A stretch of 64,000 bases of DNA from Brettanomyces bruxellensis (lineage: Eukaryota; Ascomycota; Pichiomycetes; Pichiales; Pichiaceae). This document shows positions 48,650 to 58,316 of the stretch, piece after piece (position 1 is the first letter of the stretch; each line of letters starts with the position of its first letter). The notes under the pieces were generated by a model. The model did no database searches. It worked only from the letters and a program-made list of their open reading frames with translations, and was not told where the DNA came from. The stretch lies in the NCBI RefSeq assembly GCF_011074885.1, contig NC_054685.1, positions 310,001 to 374,000 on the forward strand, in the 5' to 3' direction. The position numbers and the translations under genes are program-made.

Positions 48650-50341
48650 CTATGAAACTGCCGATCGTACCTTTGACGTTTCCAGTTTTACACGATCGTA
48701 ATATGCCATCGCCTGTTGCAGTCTGTATTTTTGAGGAGAATACTCTGTTTGCTGCTGTATTTTTTTATACAAAGCTTCAAATTGTGATTTTTCATGTGCA
48801 TCCACCTGATCACAACAATTAACTCGAACCAACTCTTGCTTTTCGTTTGGGTTGATCGCCACTTTTAAACAACCACGAATATTTGCTTGTATGGAAGCTG
48901 AAGGAATCACTTGCTTCTTCGACTCTTCTTTTGCTAGGCTTTCTTCGCAATTCTTTAGCCAGGAGAATTTGTGAATGAATAGTCTAAGTTTTTGGTAGTG
49001 TCGTTTTGTTGAATCCTTTGGCTTCTTATTTTTCTTTTGCAAGAGTACTCCAAACTTGGAAAATATTGCTTTGAAAGGATGGGAGCTGTTCTGGTTAGAC
49101 TTGCTTTCCTTTTTGGTGCTACAGTTCCGACCTGCTGTAACATCAAATGAGGTTAATGCGGAATCTAACGGTACTGGATTTTCATTGCTTTGAACGGCAT
49201 TGCCTTGAAATATTTTCCAGTCTTCCAGTTTTTTGAAGCTTAATATTCTTTTCTTAGTAGAGAATTGCACCTGCTTTGGAGGTGAAGCCTTAATATCGCA
49301 ATGATGTCTTGAAAAATGCAACCATGAAAATCTCTTTGAAACCTTCTTCTGCTTATCATCGCCACTTTGATGAGACACGTCTGAAGGTTTGGTCACTTTA
49401 CAATGCGGAACAGGCTTGTTGAAAACCGCCTTTGGTGTTGCTTTCTCCAATCTCTTATTACTCCGTAGCTTGTTGCAAAGATCTCTGACATAAGGTTCAT
49501 TGGTATAAATCGAACGTGCTGTTACCCAGGACTTGTTGGAACATAAATTTTCGTTACTTGATACTGGAGGTTCCGTACAATCATCCATATTTGGGAGACT
49601 GGAAACAATTTCCGGTTTATTCTCTGGTTGCCAACGTTGTGGTGGAGCAATAAATGTGTAAGGACGATAAGGGGTGTATGTGTATTGATAGCCCAACTGC
49701 TGGAAATCCAGAGAGAGATTGGAACTAACGCCACTGAAGGTTCCAAGCTCGAGATCAAGAGATCCACGTTCATCCATAGTATTAATGCGTTGCTGATTTT
49801 GCGCCATCAATTGACAACATTGAATATCTGTCTCGTTGAAATTATATGAATCTTCAGTTCCAGTTCCTCCATTGCCTTCACAAAGCTGCTGAATTCTTAT
49901 TTTGCTGAGAAGATGCGTATTTGAATCTTTGAAACTCTTGTTAGCGCCAAATCCGTAATCTTGTTTGATTGGATACTGTGTACCAGTCGTACTGCTACCA
50001 ATGGTGGTAGCCGGAGTTTCATACATTGCTGAAGATGAATCACCTCTCTGACTCTTGAAAGTAGAATTATCATCAATTGATTTAAAGTTGCATTTTTTGA
50101 AGGGATTTGAGTCGCTCAACCAAGTGCTTTCCCCAATCATATTTGCTTTCTGAGAATCAGGATCATTGCATTCAGTGCCATCGTCACCATTATACTGGCA
50201 CGTTGTTTCCTTAACGAACATTTTGTTATCCATTTCATATTCTTTACACCATGCATCTCCTTTCCGGTAGCCTGCGAATGGATCTGTCTCAGTCCTTGGT
50301 AGCTTGTTTTCTTGGGAGGAAGAATAAATCTCTTGGTTCAT
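48650..50341 (-). CDS. Unrecognised low-complexity protein
   Basis: From the ATG at 50341 the protein is 563 aa. I do not recognise it. It is rich in Ser, Asn, Gln and Lys and has no membrane segment. The N-terminus has acidic and polar repeats, an FAGYRKGDAWCKEYEMDN stretch, and scattered Cys. Residues around 230-245 are YQYTYTPYRPYTFIAP. The C-terminal third is basic, with SKRFSWLHFSRHHC and HPFKAIFSKFGVLLQKK. It ends in a helix EKSQFEALYKKIQQQTEYS followed by KYRLQQAMAYYDRVKLE, which looks like a conserved interaction motif. Such composition suits a regulatory or polarity protein that is phosphorylated; this is inference. It converges with the aminotransferase gene, 195 bases away. Confidence 0.7.
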   Translation of the reverse strand: MNQEIYSSSQENKLPRTETDPFAGYRKGDAWCKEYEMDNKMFVKETTCQYNGDDGTECNDPDSQKANMIGESTWLSDSNPFKKCNFKSIDDNSTFKSQRGDSSSAMYETPATTIGSSTTGTQYPIKQDYGFGANKSFKDSNTHLLSKIRIQQLCEGNGGTGTEDSYNFNETDIQCCQLMAQNQQRINTMDERGSLDLELGTFSGVSSNLSLDFQQLGYQYTYTPYRPYTFIAPPQRWQPENKPEIVSSLPNMDDCTEPPVSSNENLCSNKSWVTARSIYTNEPYVRDLCNKLRSNKRLEKATPKAVFNKPVPHCKVTKPSDVSHQSGDDKQKKVSKRFSWLHFSRHHCDIKASPPKQVQFSTKKRILSFKKLEDWKIFQGNAVQSNENPVPLDSALTSFDVTAGRNCSTKKESKSNQNSSHPFKAIFSKFGVLLQKKNKKPKDSTKRHYQKLRLFIHKFSWLKNCEESLAKEESKKQVIPSASIQANIRGCLKVAINPNEKQELVRVNCCDQVDAHEKSQFEALYKKIQQQTEYSPQKYRLQQAMAYYDRVKLETSKVRSAVS

Positions 50342-51196
50342 CGTATTATCACTATTTATTTGTAGTAAATTCACTGATTCGCTTTGCGAAATATAATTGT
50401 TTTGTAGATTAATACAAGAAACCGTAGTACGGTGATGATTAATGCAAACATTTTGTCTTGTTAGAGATTTAGCGCTATTTTAAATCCTTTTCTTTGACTT
50501 GGCTGACCAGAAATATAATTTAGGCGCCAAATCCAATTCCCAACGATCGAAATAGAAAGACACATTTTTAAGCATGCACTAGTGAGAAAAGCAAATTGAT
50601 AGTGCATCTAGCAACTATTATATGGTAATTGAATTAAAGTATTAAATACTTCCAGTTGAAAACCGCACATTAATTTTGACTTCCTAATTTGGATAGATCC
50701 TGCATCAGGATATATGCAGTGAACATCAAGAGTGAAATATTTTTAAATCGTTCAGATTGTTAGGGCATCAGTACAGTATGGTCATTTTCTATTCTGCTTG
50801 GAAAAATACATATATATAAAAGCATACATATATTGGGCAATAATATTATGAATTAAGTCTAATTATTGAAAATGTTTTCAACACTGGTTATTTCTTTATT
50901 TACTGAATAGCTTGGTTAAACTGATTGAACGTAAAATGCCAGGTGGACTTTTTTGCTGCACAACCATTATAGTTTCTCCGTTGCACGATGCCCGTTCAAG
51001 GGCTTTTTTTTTCCCCTCCCCCGAATTTATTTATTTATTTATTTATTCATCTCGTACCTTTTTCTTCAACACAGTCTAATGTACAGCTTCAATGATTTCG
51101 CTACTGAGCATTCTTTCTTGTCGGAGTATCATTTTGAATCACATCTTCTTGTTAAACTGAACACATCAAGAATACAACATTGGAAATTCGCCAATT
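50342..51196. promoter_or_regulatory. Divergent region between the unrecognised gene and MSC2
   Basis: 855 bases. An (ATTT)n microsatellite-like run is at about 51026-51045, next to a T9/CCCC pyrimidine patch at 51004-51020. No gene is seen. Confidence 0.4.
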
Positions 51197-53503
51197 ATGG
51201 GACTCCAAGCATTTGTGGATCTATCCCCGGTGCTTCTTTGTCTCCCAGGCCTAACCATCTCGTTGTTATATTTACAGGAGTCTCTTAACCCATGGAGTCA
51301 ACTGTTCGATAAATCTTCAAAATTAACGGAGAGAGTGCCGCCTTTGCTTGTGCAAAGCATTTTCTTTTCATCTATTACACTGTTGATAACGGCAGCGTTT
51401 AAAAAGATTGGTTCATATGAGCAACATCAATTGATATCATCACCGGTTGAAGAGGAGGAAGATTCAACTGATAGCAACACAAGAGATATTACTATTCTTC
51501 GCATAGTACTGCAGCCGATTCGATTTATTTGCCTTCTTCTTATACCAATAGCCATGATATTTCTGGCGAACCAACTCTTACTCCCTGTGCGGACATCAAC
51601 ATTGGTTATGATTGCAATACTTATAAATAGAGCACCAAGATCGACATACCGATCTTTGAAATTAGAGCAAGAATACTCTATGACGCAATCAATTGCCGGG
51701 GTAGCATTTCGAAGGTACCAACCAATAATTGTACACACTGCTTGCTTTATTTATGACTATATATATTCATCATGGCAAGGCAACGGCATGGCCAATTCAT
51801 CGCTATTAGGATATGCCTTATTACTTATTCCTCATGCTCTCTTTTTGAATTCTAGCACAAACAAGAATTTCCGTGAGAACATGATTCCACTTATACAGAT
51901 TAGGAGTTCATTGGTCTCCTCCATAATTTCATTACTGGTACTATTAGGCCTTTATATTAGGAATGTCAACTTTAAAATGCTTTTTGTTGCAATGGGCTCT
52001 CTTTTCATCTTACTAATGAGCCAAATAGACTACGAGAATATTGGCAAGAAGGGAAATGCTTGCAAACTATTTCATAGGTATGTCACTAAGGAAAATTACA
52101 AAGTGGCACTCGTGGGCTTAAATATTATTATGGCATGTGTCCACGCATTGACGATAAATGTAAATCGATCAAGCTTGGATGATTACAATTCATTACAAAT
52201 GGCAATGATTAAGGATTCTGTCTCAGACTTTCTATCAAATTTTATTCTCATATTCACCATTCGAGTTCCTAAAACCTCACAACAAGATTCAGATATCAAG
52301 GACAAGGAGCTGCCAGATGATGAAAGTAAAAATAGTCGAAAGATCTCATTTACTTCAATGCTGGTTCAACTGATTCGTAATGAAGATTCAAGGTCGATCT
52401 TCAATTTTCTTCTACTTAATCTTTCGTTCATGTTCGTTCAGATACTATATTCTTTTAGATCTAAGTCATTAAGCTTACTTAGTGATTCTTTGCACATGTT
52501 CTTGGATTGCACATCATTGTTTCTTGGCCTCTTGGCTTCGGTGATTGCAAAACACAACATTCAGAATCCGAGCTTGTCATATCCGTTTGGGTTGGCAAGA
52601 ATTGAGACTCTGGCCGGCTTTACAAATGGTTCTTTATTACTTGGGATTGTTTTTGGCATATTTTCACAAGCTATTCAGCGACTCATTAATCCAATTGCTT
52701 TAGAAAATACGACAGAGTTGCTAATTGTCAGTATTTTAGGTTTGCTTGTAAATATTGTTGGCATATTTGCAGTTGGTCATGATCACGACCATGCACATGG
52801 TCATTCCCATGGTCATGCTCACCACCACCACCACCATCATCATCATCATACGTATGCTGAGCACACAAATAATGGGGAAAATGTGAATTTACAAGAAAAT
52901 AATCATGAACAAGATCATGAGCATATAGGTGAACATAATTATGAAAAAGAACAGGAGCATGACCAGAATTCGTCTCGCGAGGCAGAAATAGAGGAAAATA
53001 TAAAATATGAAAATGATAATATGCATGGAATATTTTTGCACATTATGGCAGATACATTAGGCTCAGTTGGTGTTGTTGTTTCCACTCTTCTTGTTAAGTA
53101 CTTTGGCTGGAAGCTTATTGATCCATTGACATCAATTTTGATTGGCGCTTTGATATTAATCTCGGCGATTCCCCTTTTAAAATCGTCGTCATCAAATCTT
53201 TTACTCTCCTTAAACGAAACGTACGCTACTGAATTAAAGAATTTATTAGGACAGGTTAGACAAATTCAAGGAGTGAAAAATTACGCTACGCCAAGATTTT
53301 GGCCCAAGAATGATTCATCTTCTCGTTTGATAGGCTACTTACACGTTGTGTATTATCGCACAGAAAACTCAACATTAATCAGAGAAAAGATTAATAAGAT
53401 ATTTGCTTCGTCAGATGTGATTGAAAAATGTTACATTCAGGTGGAAAATGAGATCGATGATTGTTGGTGCAGAACAAAGGGTGTTTTCAGCACCAACAGC
53501 TGA
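51197..53503 (+). CDS. MSC2: Msc2-type cation-diffusion-facilitator zinc transporter of the ER
   Basis: The protein is 768 aa (S. cerevisiae Msc2 is 725 aa). The N-terminal half has about eight hydrophobic segments not found in small CDF proteins. The C-terminal half is the CDF domain. Its first metal-site helix is SLLSDSLHMFLDCTSLF (HxxxD) and the second is HGIFLHIMADTLGSVG (HxxxD). Between them lies a cytosolic loop with a His-rich block at about residues 528-551 (HDHDHAHGHSHGHA then ten His in a row), followed by an Asp/Glu/His tract. Msc2 with Zrg17 brings zinc into the ER lumen. The His loop is expected to sense or buffer zinc. The start is the ATG at 51197. Confidence 0.9.
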   Translation: MGLQAFVDLSPVLLCLPGLTISLLYLQESLNPWSQLFDKSSKLTERVPPLLVQSIFFSSITLLITAAFKKIGSYEQHQLISSPVEEEEDSTDSNTRDITILRIVLQPIRFICLLLIPIAMIFLANQLLLPVRTSTLVMIAILINRAPRSTYRSLKLEQEYSMTQSIAGVAFRRYQPIIVHTACFIYDYIYSSWQGNGMANSSLLGYALLLIPHALFLNSSTNKNFRENMIPLIQIRSSLVSSIISLLVLLGLYIRNVNFKMLFVAMGSLFILLMSQIDYENIGKKGNACKLFHRYVTKENYKVALVGLNIIMACVHALTINVNRSSLDDYNSLQMAMIKDSVSDFLSNFILIFTIRVPKTSQQDSDIKDKELPDDESKNSRKISFTSMLVQLIRNEDSRSIFNFLLLNLSFMFVQILYSFRSKSLSLLSDSLHMFLDCTSLFLGLLASVIAKHNIQNPSLSYPFGLARIETLAGFTNGSLLLGIVFGIFSQAIQRLINPIALENTTELLIVSILGLLVNIVGIFAVGHDHDHAHGHSHGHAHHHHHHHHHHTYAEHTNNGENVNLQENNHEQDHEHIGEHNYEKEQEHDQNSSREAEIEENIKYENDNMHGIFLHIMADTLGSVGVVVSTLLVKYFGWKLIDPLTSILIGALILISAIPLLKSSSSNLLLSLNETYATELKNLLGQVRQIQGVKNYATPRFWPKNDSSSRLIGYLHVVYYRTENSTLIREKINKIFASSDVIEKCYIQVENEIDDCWCRTKGVFSTNS

Positions 53504-53880
53504 GTTGTGAGATGGTTGACTTTCTAAGTGTACTTTTTCTATAGATGCGATTTTAAACTGTGCATGCGATGACATGTGTTTATGTTGTGGAGTACGTAGA
53601 AGCAGAATGTGTACATATATTGGTACTTAAGGGACGGGAATAGCTATGTCCCAAAAAAAAAAAAAAATCAAGCGAGAGCGTAAAATAAAAAATAAAAAAA
53701 ACAGTAACTAAAATTGTATACTCTTCGCGAAAGATTTCTTTGATGTGTCCGGAAGGCAAAGAAAGGAAGAAAGACAGCGATGAAAACATCTTGGTAAATG
53801 GCATATATCAGCAACATAGGTTAATGAATTATTATTACCCTGTTTTTACTAGAGCAATACATAAATTCAATAACACAAGC
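53504..53880. promoter_or_regulatory. Gap between MSC2 and PRE7
   Basis: 377 bases with A-runs at 53652-53666 and 53685-53700. The PRE7 frame is open upstream of 53881 as far as 53740, including an ATG at 53824, but the added residues do not match the family. Confidence 0.35.
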
Positions 53881-54697
53881 ATGCAACAAAGTACACTTTT
53901 GAATACTGAGTATTCGACTGATGTTCAGCAAGAGCCTATAGAGCACAGATTCAATCCATATCAGGGTAAGTATACAAATGTCAGAAATTACAGAAGTCAC
54001 ACAGTAATTTATATATTTCAGCTACTAACCACATGCCATAATCAATTTAGATAATGGTGGTACCATCTTGGGAATTGCCGGAGAGGATTTTGCTGTTTTA
54101 GCCGGAGATACAAGACAGACGGTTGGATACAGTATTGATTCCAGATACGAGCCGAAAGTGCACAATGTTGGCGATAATCTACTTTTATCAGCGAATGGAT
54201 TTTCCGCAGATGGTGTTCAATTGGTGAAGGTGTTTCAGAATCAGCTTAAATGGTATCATTTTGACAACAACAAGGATATGTCCGTCGATAGTGCCGCCAG
54301 ATTAATTCAACATTTGCTTTATGGAAAGAGAATGTTTCCATACTATGTGTCTACAATATTGGCTGGTCTTGACAAAGAGGGAAAAGGTGCAATATACTCG
54401 TTTGACCCAGTTGGATCATATGAAAGAGAGCAATGTAGGGCAGGTGGAGCTGCTGCCTCATTGATTATGCCTTTTCTTGATAATCAGGTGAATTTCAAGA
54501 ATCAGATGGATCCAGAGAGCAACGGAACAAAGCAGAGACCCATAAAATATCTTAAGTTAGATGAGGTGATTCAATTGGTTAGAGATGCCTTCACTTCAGC
54601 AACTGAAAGACATATAGAAGTTGGTGATGGTCTTCAGATTCTTGTGGTTACAAAAGATGGCGTTAAGACAGAGTACTATCCATTAAAGAGAGATTGA
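53881..54697 (+). CDS. PRE7: 20S proteasome subunit beta-6, two exons
   Basis: Exon 1 is 53881-53965 and exon 2 is 54051-54697. They join in phase 1 and the split codon makes Asp. The product is 243 aa (S. cerevisiae Pre7 is 241 aa). It reads MQQSTLLNTEYSTDVQQEPI, then EHRFNPYQDNGGTILGIAG, matching Pre7's EHQFNPYGDNGGTILGIAG at the splice junction. The body carries the beta-subunit blocks SRYEPKVHNVGDNLLLSANG, HLLYGKRMFPYYV and FDPVGSYEREQCRAGGAAAS. Pre7 is a non-catalytic beta subunit of the proteasome core. Upstream ATGs (53824, 53740) would give a longer N-terminus not known in the family. ERD2 is convergent downstream, as in S. cerevisiae (YBL041W/YBL040C). Confidence 0.95.
53966..54050 (+). 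other. Spliceosomal intron in PRE7
   Basis: Donor GTAAGT at 53966, branch point TACTAAC at 54023-54029, acceptor CAATTTAG ending at 54050. It is 85 bases long. Joining restores NPYQDNGGTILG. Confidence 0.93.
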
Positions 54698-54831
54698 GGC
54701 GATAACAAGTTTCAGAAGTAGCTACAGTTCAGTTGCAATGGAGAAAAAAAGTATTTCATATATTACATAGTATCGGATTTATATATGTCTGAACAGTTTC
54801 GATCAAACAGCAGGTAGCAAGTGTAGGCTCT

Positions 54832-55470
54832 TCATTGAGGAAGGCTAAAGACACTATTTTTGATAACCTTCTTGTAGTAAACGTAAAAGAAATCAGAGTA
54901 GACCAAAGTTTGTATGATACCAGTCACAATGGAAAGTTTGTCAAGACGACCCTCGGTGAAATATCTGTAGAACCAGTTTGGAATATACAATGCTCTATAG
55001 AGTCCCAAAGCAAAAATGTAGTGAATTGTCAAAAGCTCGGCCTCACCTTTTGATTCTAGAAGAAACAATTGGGGCAAAATAGCCACAGATTCAAGCCATA
55101 AACTATAGCTCCAGAGTAACTCAATTGGGGAAAAGCTGTAGTGGAAAAGAAGAGCACACACAGCTGCACCCAGTAATAGATACTGAACAGGAAATATGTC
55201 CGCATTCTCTTTTATCTCGCTGGAGTACTTTTTGAGAAGATAAACCGCGTATATGGAAGAGGCGATAAAGAATATCTTCATAAGTGTGTTGTATACTGAG
55301 ATGAATGTGGTAAATAAATCCAAGTATCTTGTCACAAAAACAATGACGTATAGCACCTGTGTTTTCAAGGATATGCCCTTGGCACTCTTCTTCTTCTGGA
55401 TTGAATGTATAAGAATTAAGATGGAAACCAAATGGCTCAGATCTCCAGCCATTCTAAATAAATTTAGCAT
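54832..55470 (-). CDS. ERD2: HDEL/KDEL receptor
   Basis: The protein is 212 aa with seven hydrophobic segments and no cleavable signal, as expected (S. cerevisiae Erd2 is 219 aa). Conserved blocks are MAGDLSHLVSILILIHSI, GISLKTQVLYVIVFVTRYLD, YNTLMKIFFIASSIYAVYL, WLESVAILPQLFLL and the signature HYIFALGLYRALYIPNWFYRY, with a C-terminal SDFFYVYYKKVIK. It retrieves HDEL-type ER residents from the Golgi. The PDI-like gene next door ends in RDL rather than HDEL (see findings). The start is the first ATG; a second in-frame Met seven residues in is also possible. Confidence 0.97.
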   Translation of the reverse strand: MLNLFRMAGDLSHLVSILILIHSIQKKKSAKGISLKTQVLYVIVFVTRYLDLFTTFISVYNTLMKIFFIASSIYAVYLLKKYSSEIKENADIFPVQYLLLGAAVCALLFHYSFSPIELLWSYSLWLESVAILPQLFLLESKGEAELLTIHYIFALGLYRALYIPNWFYRYFTEGRLDKLSIVTGIIQTLVYSDFFYVYYKKVIKNSVFSLPQ

Positions 55471-55832
55471 GATGTGTATGTGTTATCTTCTTGCTTTGAG
55501 TGGAGCGTATCAACAGACGGCAATTTAAATTCGGCACAATTCTTATGGCTCAAATGCACTTTGAAACCTCTCTATGTTATTTGCTATATATGTGAATGGT
55601 GTCAGTTTCAACAAAAAGCTTGGCGTGTGTTGATCTTATAAATTCTTTGAATTGTTTTTTTCCTGCCATATTTTTTACGACACAGGGTCATAATTTTTCA
55701 CCTGGCTTCTTGCAGATTAATGCAAAAGCCAGTCCCCGATATATATAATTACCGTTTCTCCAGCCCCACTAAATCAAATCCTTTTAGAATGTTATAGATT
55801 GAATTTTAAGAGTACAAACTCTTGGAGAGGAA
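55471..55832. promoter_or_regulatory. ERD2 promoter and PDI-like 3' end
   Basis: 362 bases with a TATATATAAT element at about 55739-55748 (it reads as TATA on either strand) and T-runs near 55655. No gene. Confidence 0.35.
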
Positions 55833-56756
55833 TTATAAATCTCTATACACAGCATAATCATCATCATCATCATCATCTTCTTCCTCCTCGGTTATATCCT
55901 CAATTTGAAGTTTCTGGATTACCTTGGCAATGTTACGCTCCATTTCCTCCAAATTGACAGGCTTCTGACCAATATCTTTACCTGAAAGTATATCAATGAT
56001 CATTTTTGAGTCAGGATTTTCCGGAAGTTTATAAACCGTGTATTTTTCATCTGCCGAGCGTCCCTTAGGAAGATAAAAAATCACAGGAAACTGCCCAACT
56101 TCAAACTTACTCATCAATTCAGTGGATTTACTATCCGTCACATCGATACCATAGAATTCTGTTCTCGGCTCATGTTCTTTCTCACCGTAATATTTGGCAA
56201 GACGTTCAAAATATGAGTTGTACGGGTTTCCAAGTTTCTTATCCCACGGCTGGAAGAATGCCACAAAAATATCACGATCTTGACGATTGAAAATATTCAA
56301 TTTCATATCCTCCGTATTCCCTTCATAGTTATCAAGGCGGTTGACATAGCTTGGTAGTTTATTTGCGACGGCACCTGTAGCTTCGAATATATAGTCCATA
56401 ATCTCTGGTGTCCGTCTTTTTCCATTGTAAAACCCAACCTGCGTACCATCTGATGAAAAGAGTTTCACCACTGGAAATCCAATAAGTTTGTATTTTGCTC
56501 TAATTCTTTTATTATGTAAACCATCTATCTTAAATACATTTAACCTAGTTCCTCTGTAAAGATCACCTAGTGGCTCAAATTCCGGATCAAACTGGCGACA
56601 GTAAGAACAATAAGGTGAATTGAAATAGACCAATGAGTATGTTCCAGGATTGCCGAAGACCTGATTTTCAAAATTAGTATCATCAACCTCTGTGACGGAA
56701 GCTGTAATAATTTGCAATATTGCAAATAACGTAATAAGGAATAAAGGGACAAACAT
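55833..56756 (-). CDS. Small protein disulfide isomerase (Mpd1/P5-like)
   Basis: The protein is 307 aa. A signal peptide (MFVPLFLITLFAILQIITAS, 1-20) precedes a thioredoxin domain with the active site CSYC (Cys50-Cys53) in YFNSPYCSYCRQFDPEF and the cis-proline block KLIGFPVVKLF. The C-terminal half (about 130-270) resembles the non-catalytic part of Mpd1 or a second redox-inactive thioredoxin fold. The tail is highly acidic (EEEEDDDDDDD) and the last residues are AVYRDL. S. cerevisiae Mpd1 has CGHC and ends HDEL; both differ here. The function inferred is disulfide exchange in the ER lumen. The gene lies next to ERD2. The acidic tail is reminiscent of calcium-binding ER residents. Confidence 0.8.
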   Translation of the reverse strand: MFVPLFLITLFAILQIITASVTEVDDTNFENQVFGNPGTYSLVYFNSPYCSYCRQFDPEFEPLGDLYRGTRLNVFKIDGLHNKRIRAKYKLIGFPVVKLFSSDGTQVGFYNGKRRTPEIMDYIFEATGAVANKLPSYVNRLDNYEGNTEDMKLNIFNRQDRDIFVAFFQPWDKKLGNPYNSYFERLAKYYGEKEHEPRTEFYGIDVTDSKSTELMSKFEVGQFPVIFYLPKGRSADEKYTVYKLPENPDSKMIIDILSGKDIGQKPVNLEEMERNIAKVIQKLQIEDITEEEEDDDDDDDYAVYRDL

Positions 56757-57665
56757 TACGCCTACTCATGAGTCCTTCATCATAAAGATCATACTTACTA
56801 TCCGTTAGCTTGATATATTAAATTTTTGTCCATCTGATATCAGACTTCGTTTTCATGTATGGGGATTTCGGAGATAATCTCCATTTTATGTACCACTTAA
56901 GGTCGGCACTGCCTTGATCAATGGTACCGAAAAATTTGATGGCACAAACAGTCTTGAGCAGACGCGTCGCCAAATATTTGGTACAACCATTATGTTTGAG
57001 CAAATTATGCTTCTTTTTTGGTACTATGATGGTTCCCAGAAGATGCATTTCATGGTTGTCGAAAACTATAAAGGGATGCCATTTCCAATAATATGCTGAT
57101 TTTTATTTTTGTCTCTATTCATAATATCTTTTTATCTCTACCTTTGGTAACGTTTTATATCTTTCAGTTATACCTTTTGGTTTAACGCTTATTTCAAAGC
57201 AATGACACCAGTGCATGTAGCTAATGGCACGTCCGTACACCATCAGACATTTGCCTGGACAATAAGCTGAGGGGAACGATAGAGACAAAAAATTAGTAAG
57301 CAAGGGGAACAGTACTGGACTCAAAGCGGCTGGCTGACTGAGGGGTTCAAAAATAATAGCCAACAGATCTTGCGAAACAAAGGGGATAAATTTATAGAAG
57401 AATCATATTCTCCGTGTTTGGAAAAGCATGGAAAGAAAAAAAAAGAAAAGTTTATTTGAGTCGCAATTCGAAAAGGAAAATGAATGCAATTGAGGCAAAA
57501 TAATTGGGAACTAGCAGCGTATAAAAAGGGGGCCGCAATCCTGAATTAAATGTGGGAAACTGTGTGTGTTCTGAGTGATTATTTACTTTAGACTCAGTCA
57601 GTATAGTAAATTGTCGATAGTGATTGGTTTACTACAAAACTATAAAAACATACAAACACAAAGAA
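56757..57665 (+). promoter_or_regulatory. SOD1 upstream region with five AGGGG stress elements and TATA box
   Basis: The 909-base gap contains AGGGG on the plus strand at 57270, 57303, 57341, 57381 and 57527, five copies in about 260 bases. AGGGG is the STRE core bound by Msn2/Msn4-type regulators. A TATAAAAA box is at 57520-57527, about 140 bases before the SOD1 ATG. A 76-codon minus-strand frame (56818-57048) has no recognisable content. Confidence 0.6.
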
Positions 57666-58130
57666 ATGGTTAAAGCAGTTGCAGTTGTCAGAGGAGACTC
57701 TACAGTCAAAGGTGTTGTTACCTTTGAGCAAACCTCAGAGAGTGAGCCAACAACCATTAACTACAACATCGAGGGTAACGATCCAAATGCTTTGAGAGGA
57801 TTCCACATTCACACATTTGGTGACAACACCAACGGTTGCACATCAGCCGGTCCTCACTTCAACCCATTCGGTAAGACTCATGGTGCTCCAACTGACGAAA
57901 ACAGGCACGTTGGTGATTTGGGTAACATCAAGACGGATGCCAATGGAGTTGCTAAGGGCACCATCAAGGACAAGTTAGTTAAGCTTATTGGTGTGAACTC
58001 CATCATTGGAAGAACCGTCGTTGTTCATGCTGGAACTGACGATTTGGGTAAGGGCGGCGATGCTGGTTCTTTGCAGACTGGTAACGCCGGTGGCAGACCA
58101 GCATGCGGTGTCATTGGCTTGTCTGCATAA
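57666..58130 (+). CDS. SOD1: Cu/Zn superoxide dismutase
   Basis: The protein is 154 aa from the ATG at 57666, the normal length. Copper ligands lie in [10 protein letters not shown] and [14 protein letters not shown]. The zinc loop reads [21 protein letters not shown]. The disulfide cysteines are in NGCTSAGPH and GRPACGVIG. It converts superoxide to H2O2 and O2 in the cytosol and the mitochondrial intermembrane space. The frame is open upstream to 57624 through a TTG, but no ATG is present there. Codon use looks like that of a highly expressed gene. AIM25 is convergent downstream; both are near each other in S. cerevisiae (YJR104C, YJR100C). Confidence 0.98.
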   Translation: MVKAVAVVRGDSTVKGVVTFEQTSESEPTTINYNIEGNDPNALRGFHIHTFGDNTNGCTSAGPHFNPFGKTHGAPTDENRHVGDLGNIKTDANGVAKGTIKDKLVKLIGVNSIIGRTVVVHAGTDDLGKGGDAGSLQTGNAGGRPACGVIGLSA

Positions 58131-58316
58131 GCATCTTTTTGGCCCGTCATATGTATTTAACAAAAATCTAGTGTAAATAGGGAGGCAGATATTCTATATT
58201 CAAAGTAATTATCAGCATATTGAACACGTTTCTGTGGTACTACGGGTAGATGTAATATCATAATAAGGAATACTATAACGTATGTGATGTGCAATAAAGC
58301 ATATATTCAGATGTGT

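Noticed and set aside
53740..53880. Upstream ATGs in frame with PRE7
   Set aside because: They would add a 19- to 47-residue extension unlike any known Pre7 N-terminus. The ATG at 53881 gives 243 aa, the family length.
56818..57048. Minus-strand 76-codon frame upstream of SOD1
   Set aside because: No motif is recognised. It was considered as another retroelement fragment, but nothing in it matched.
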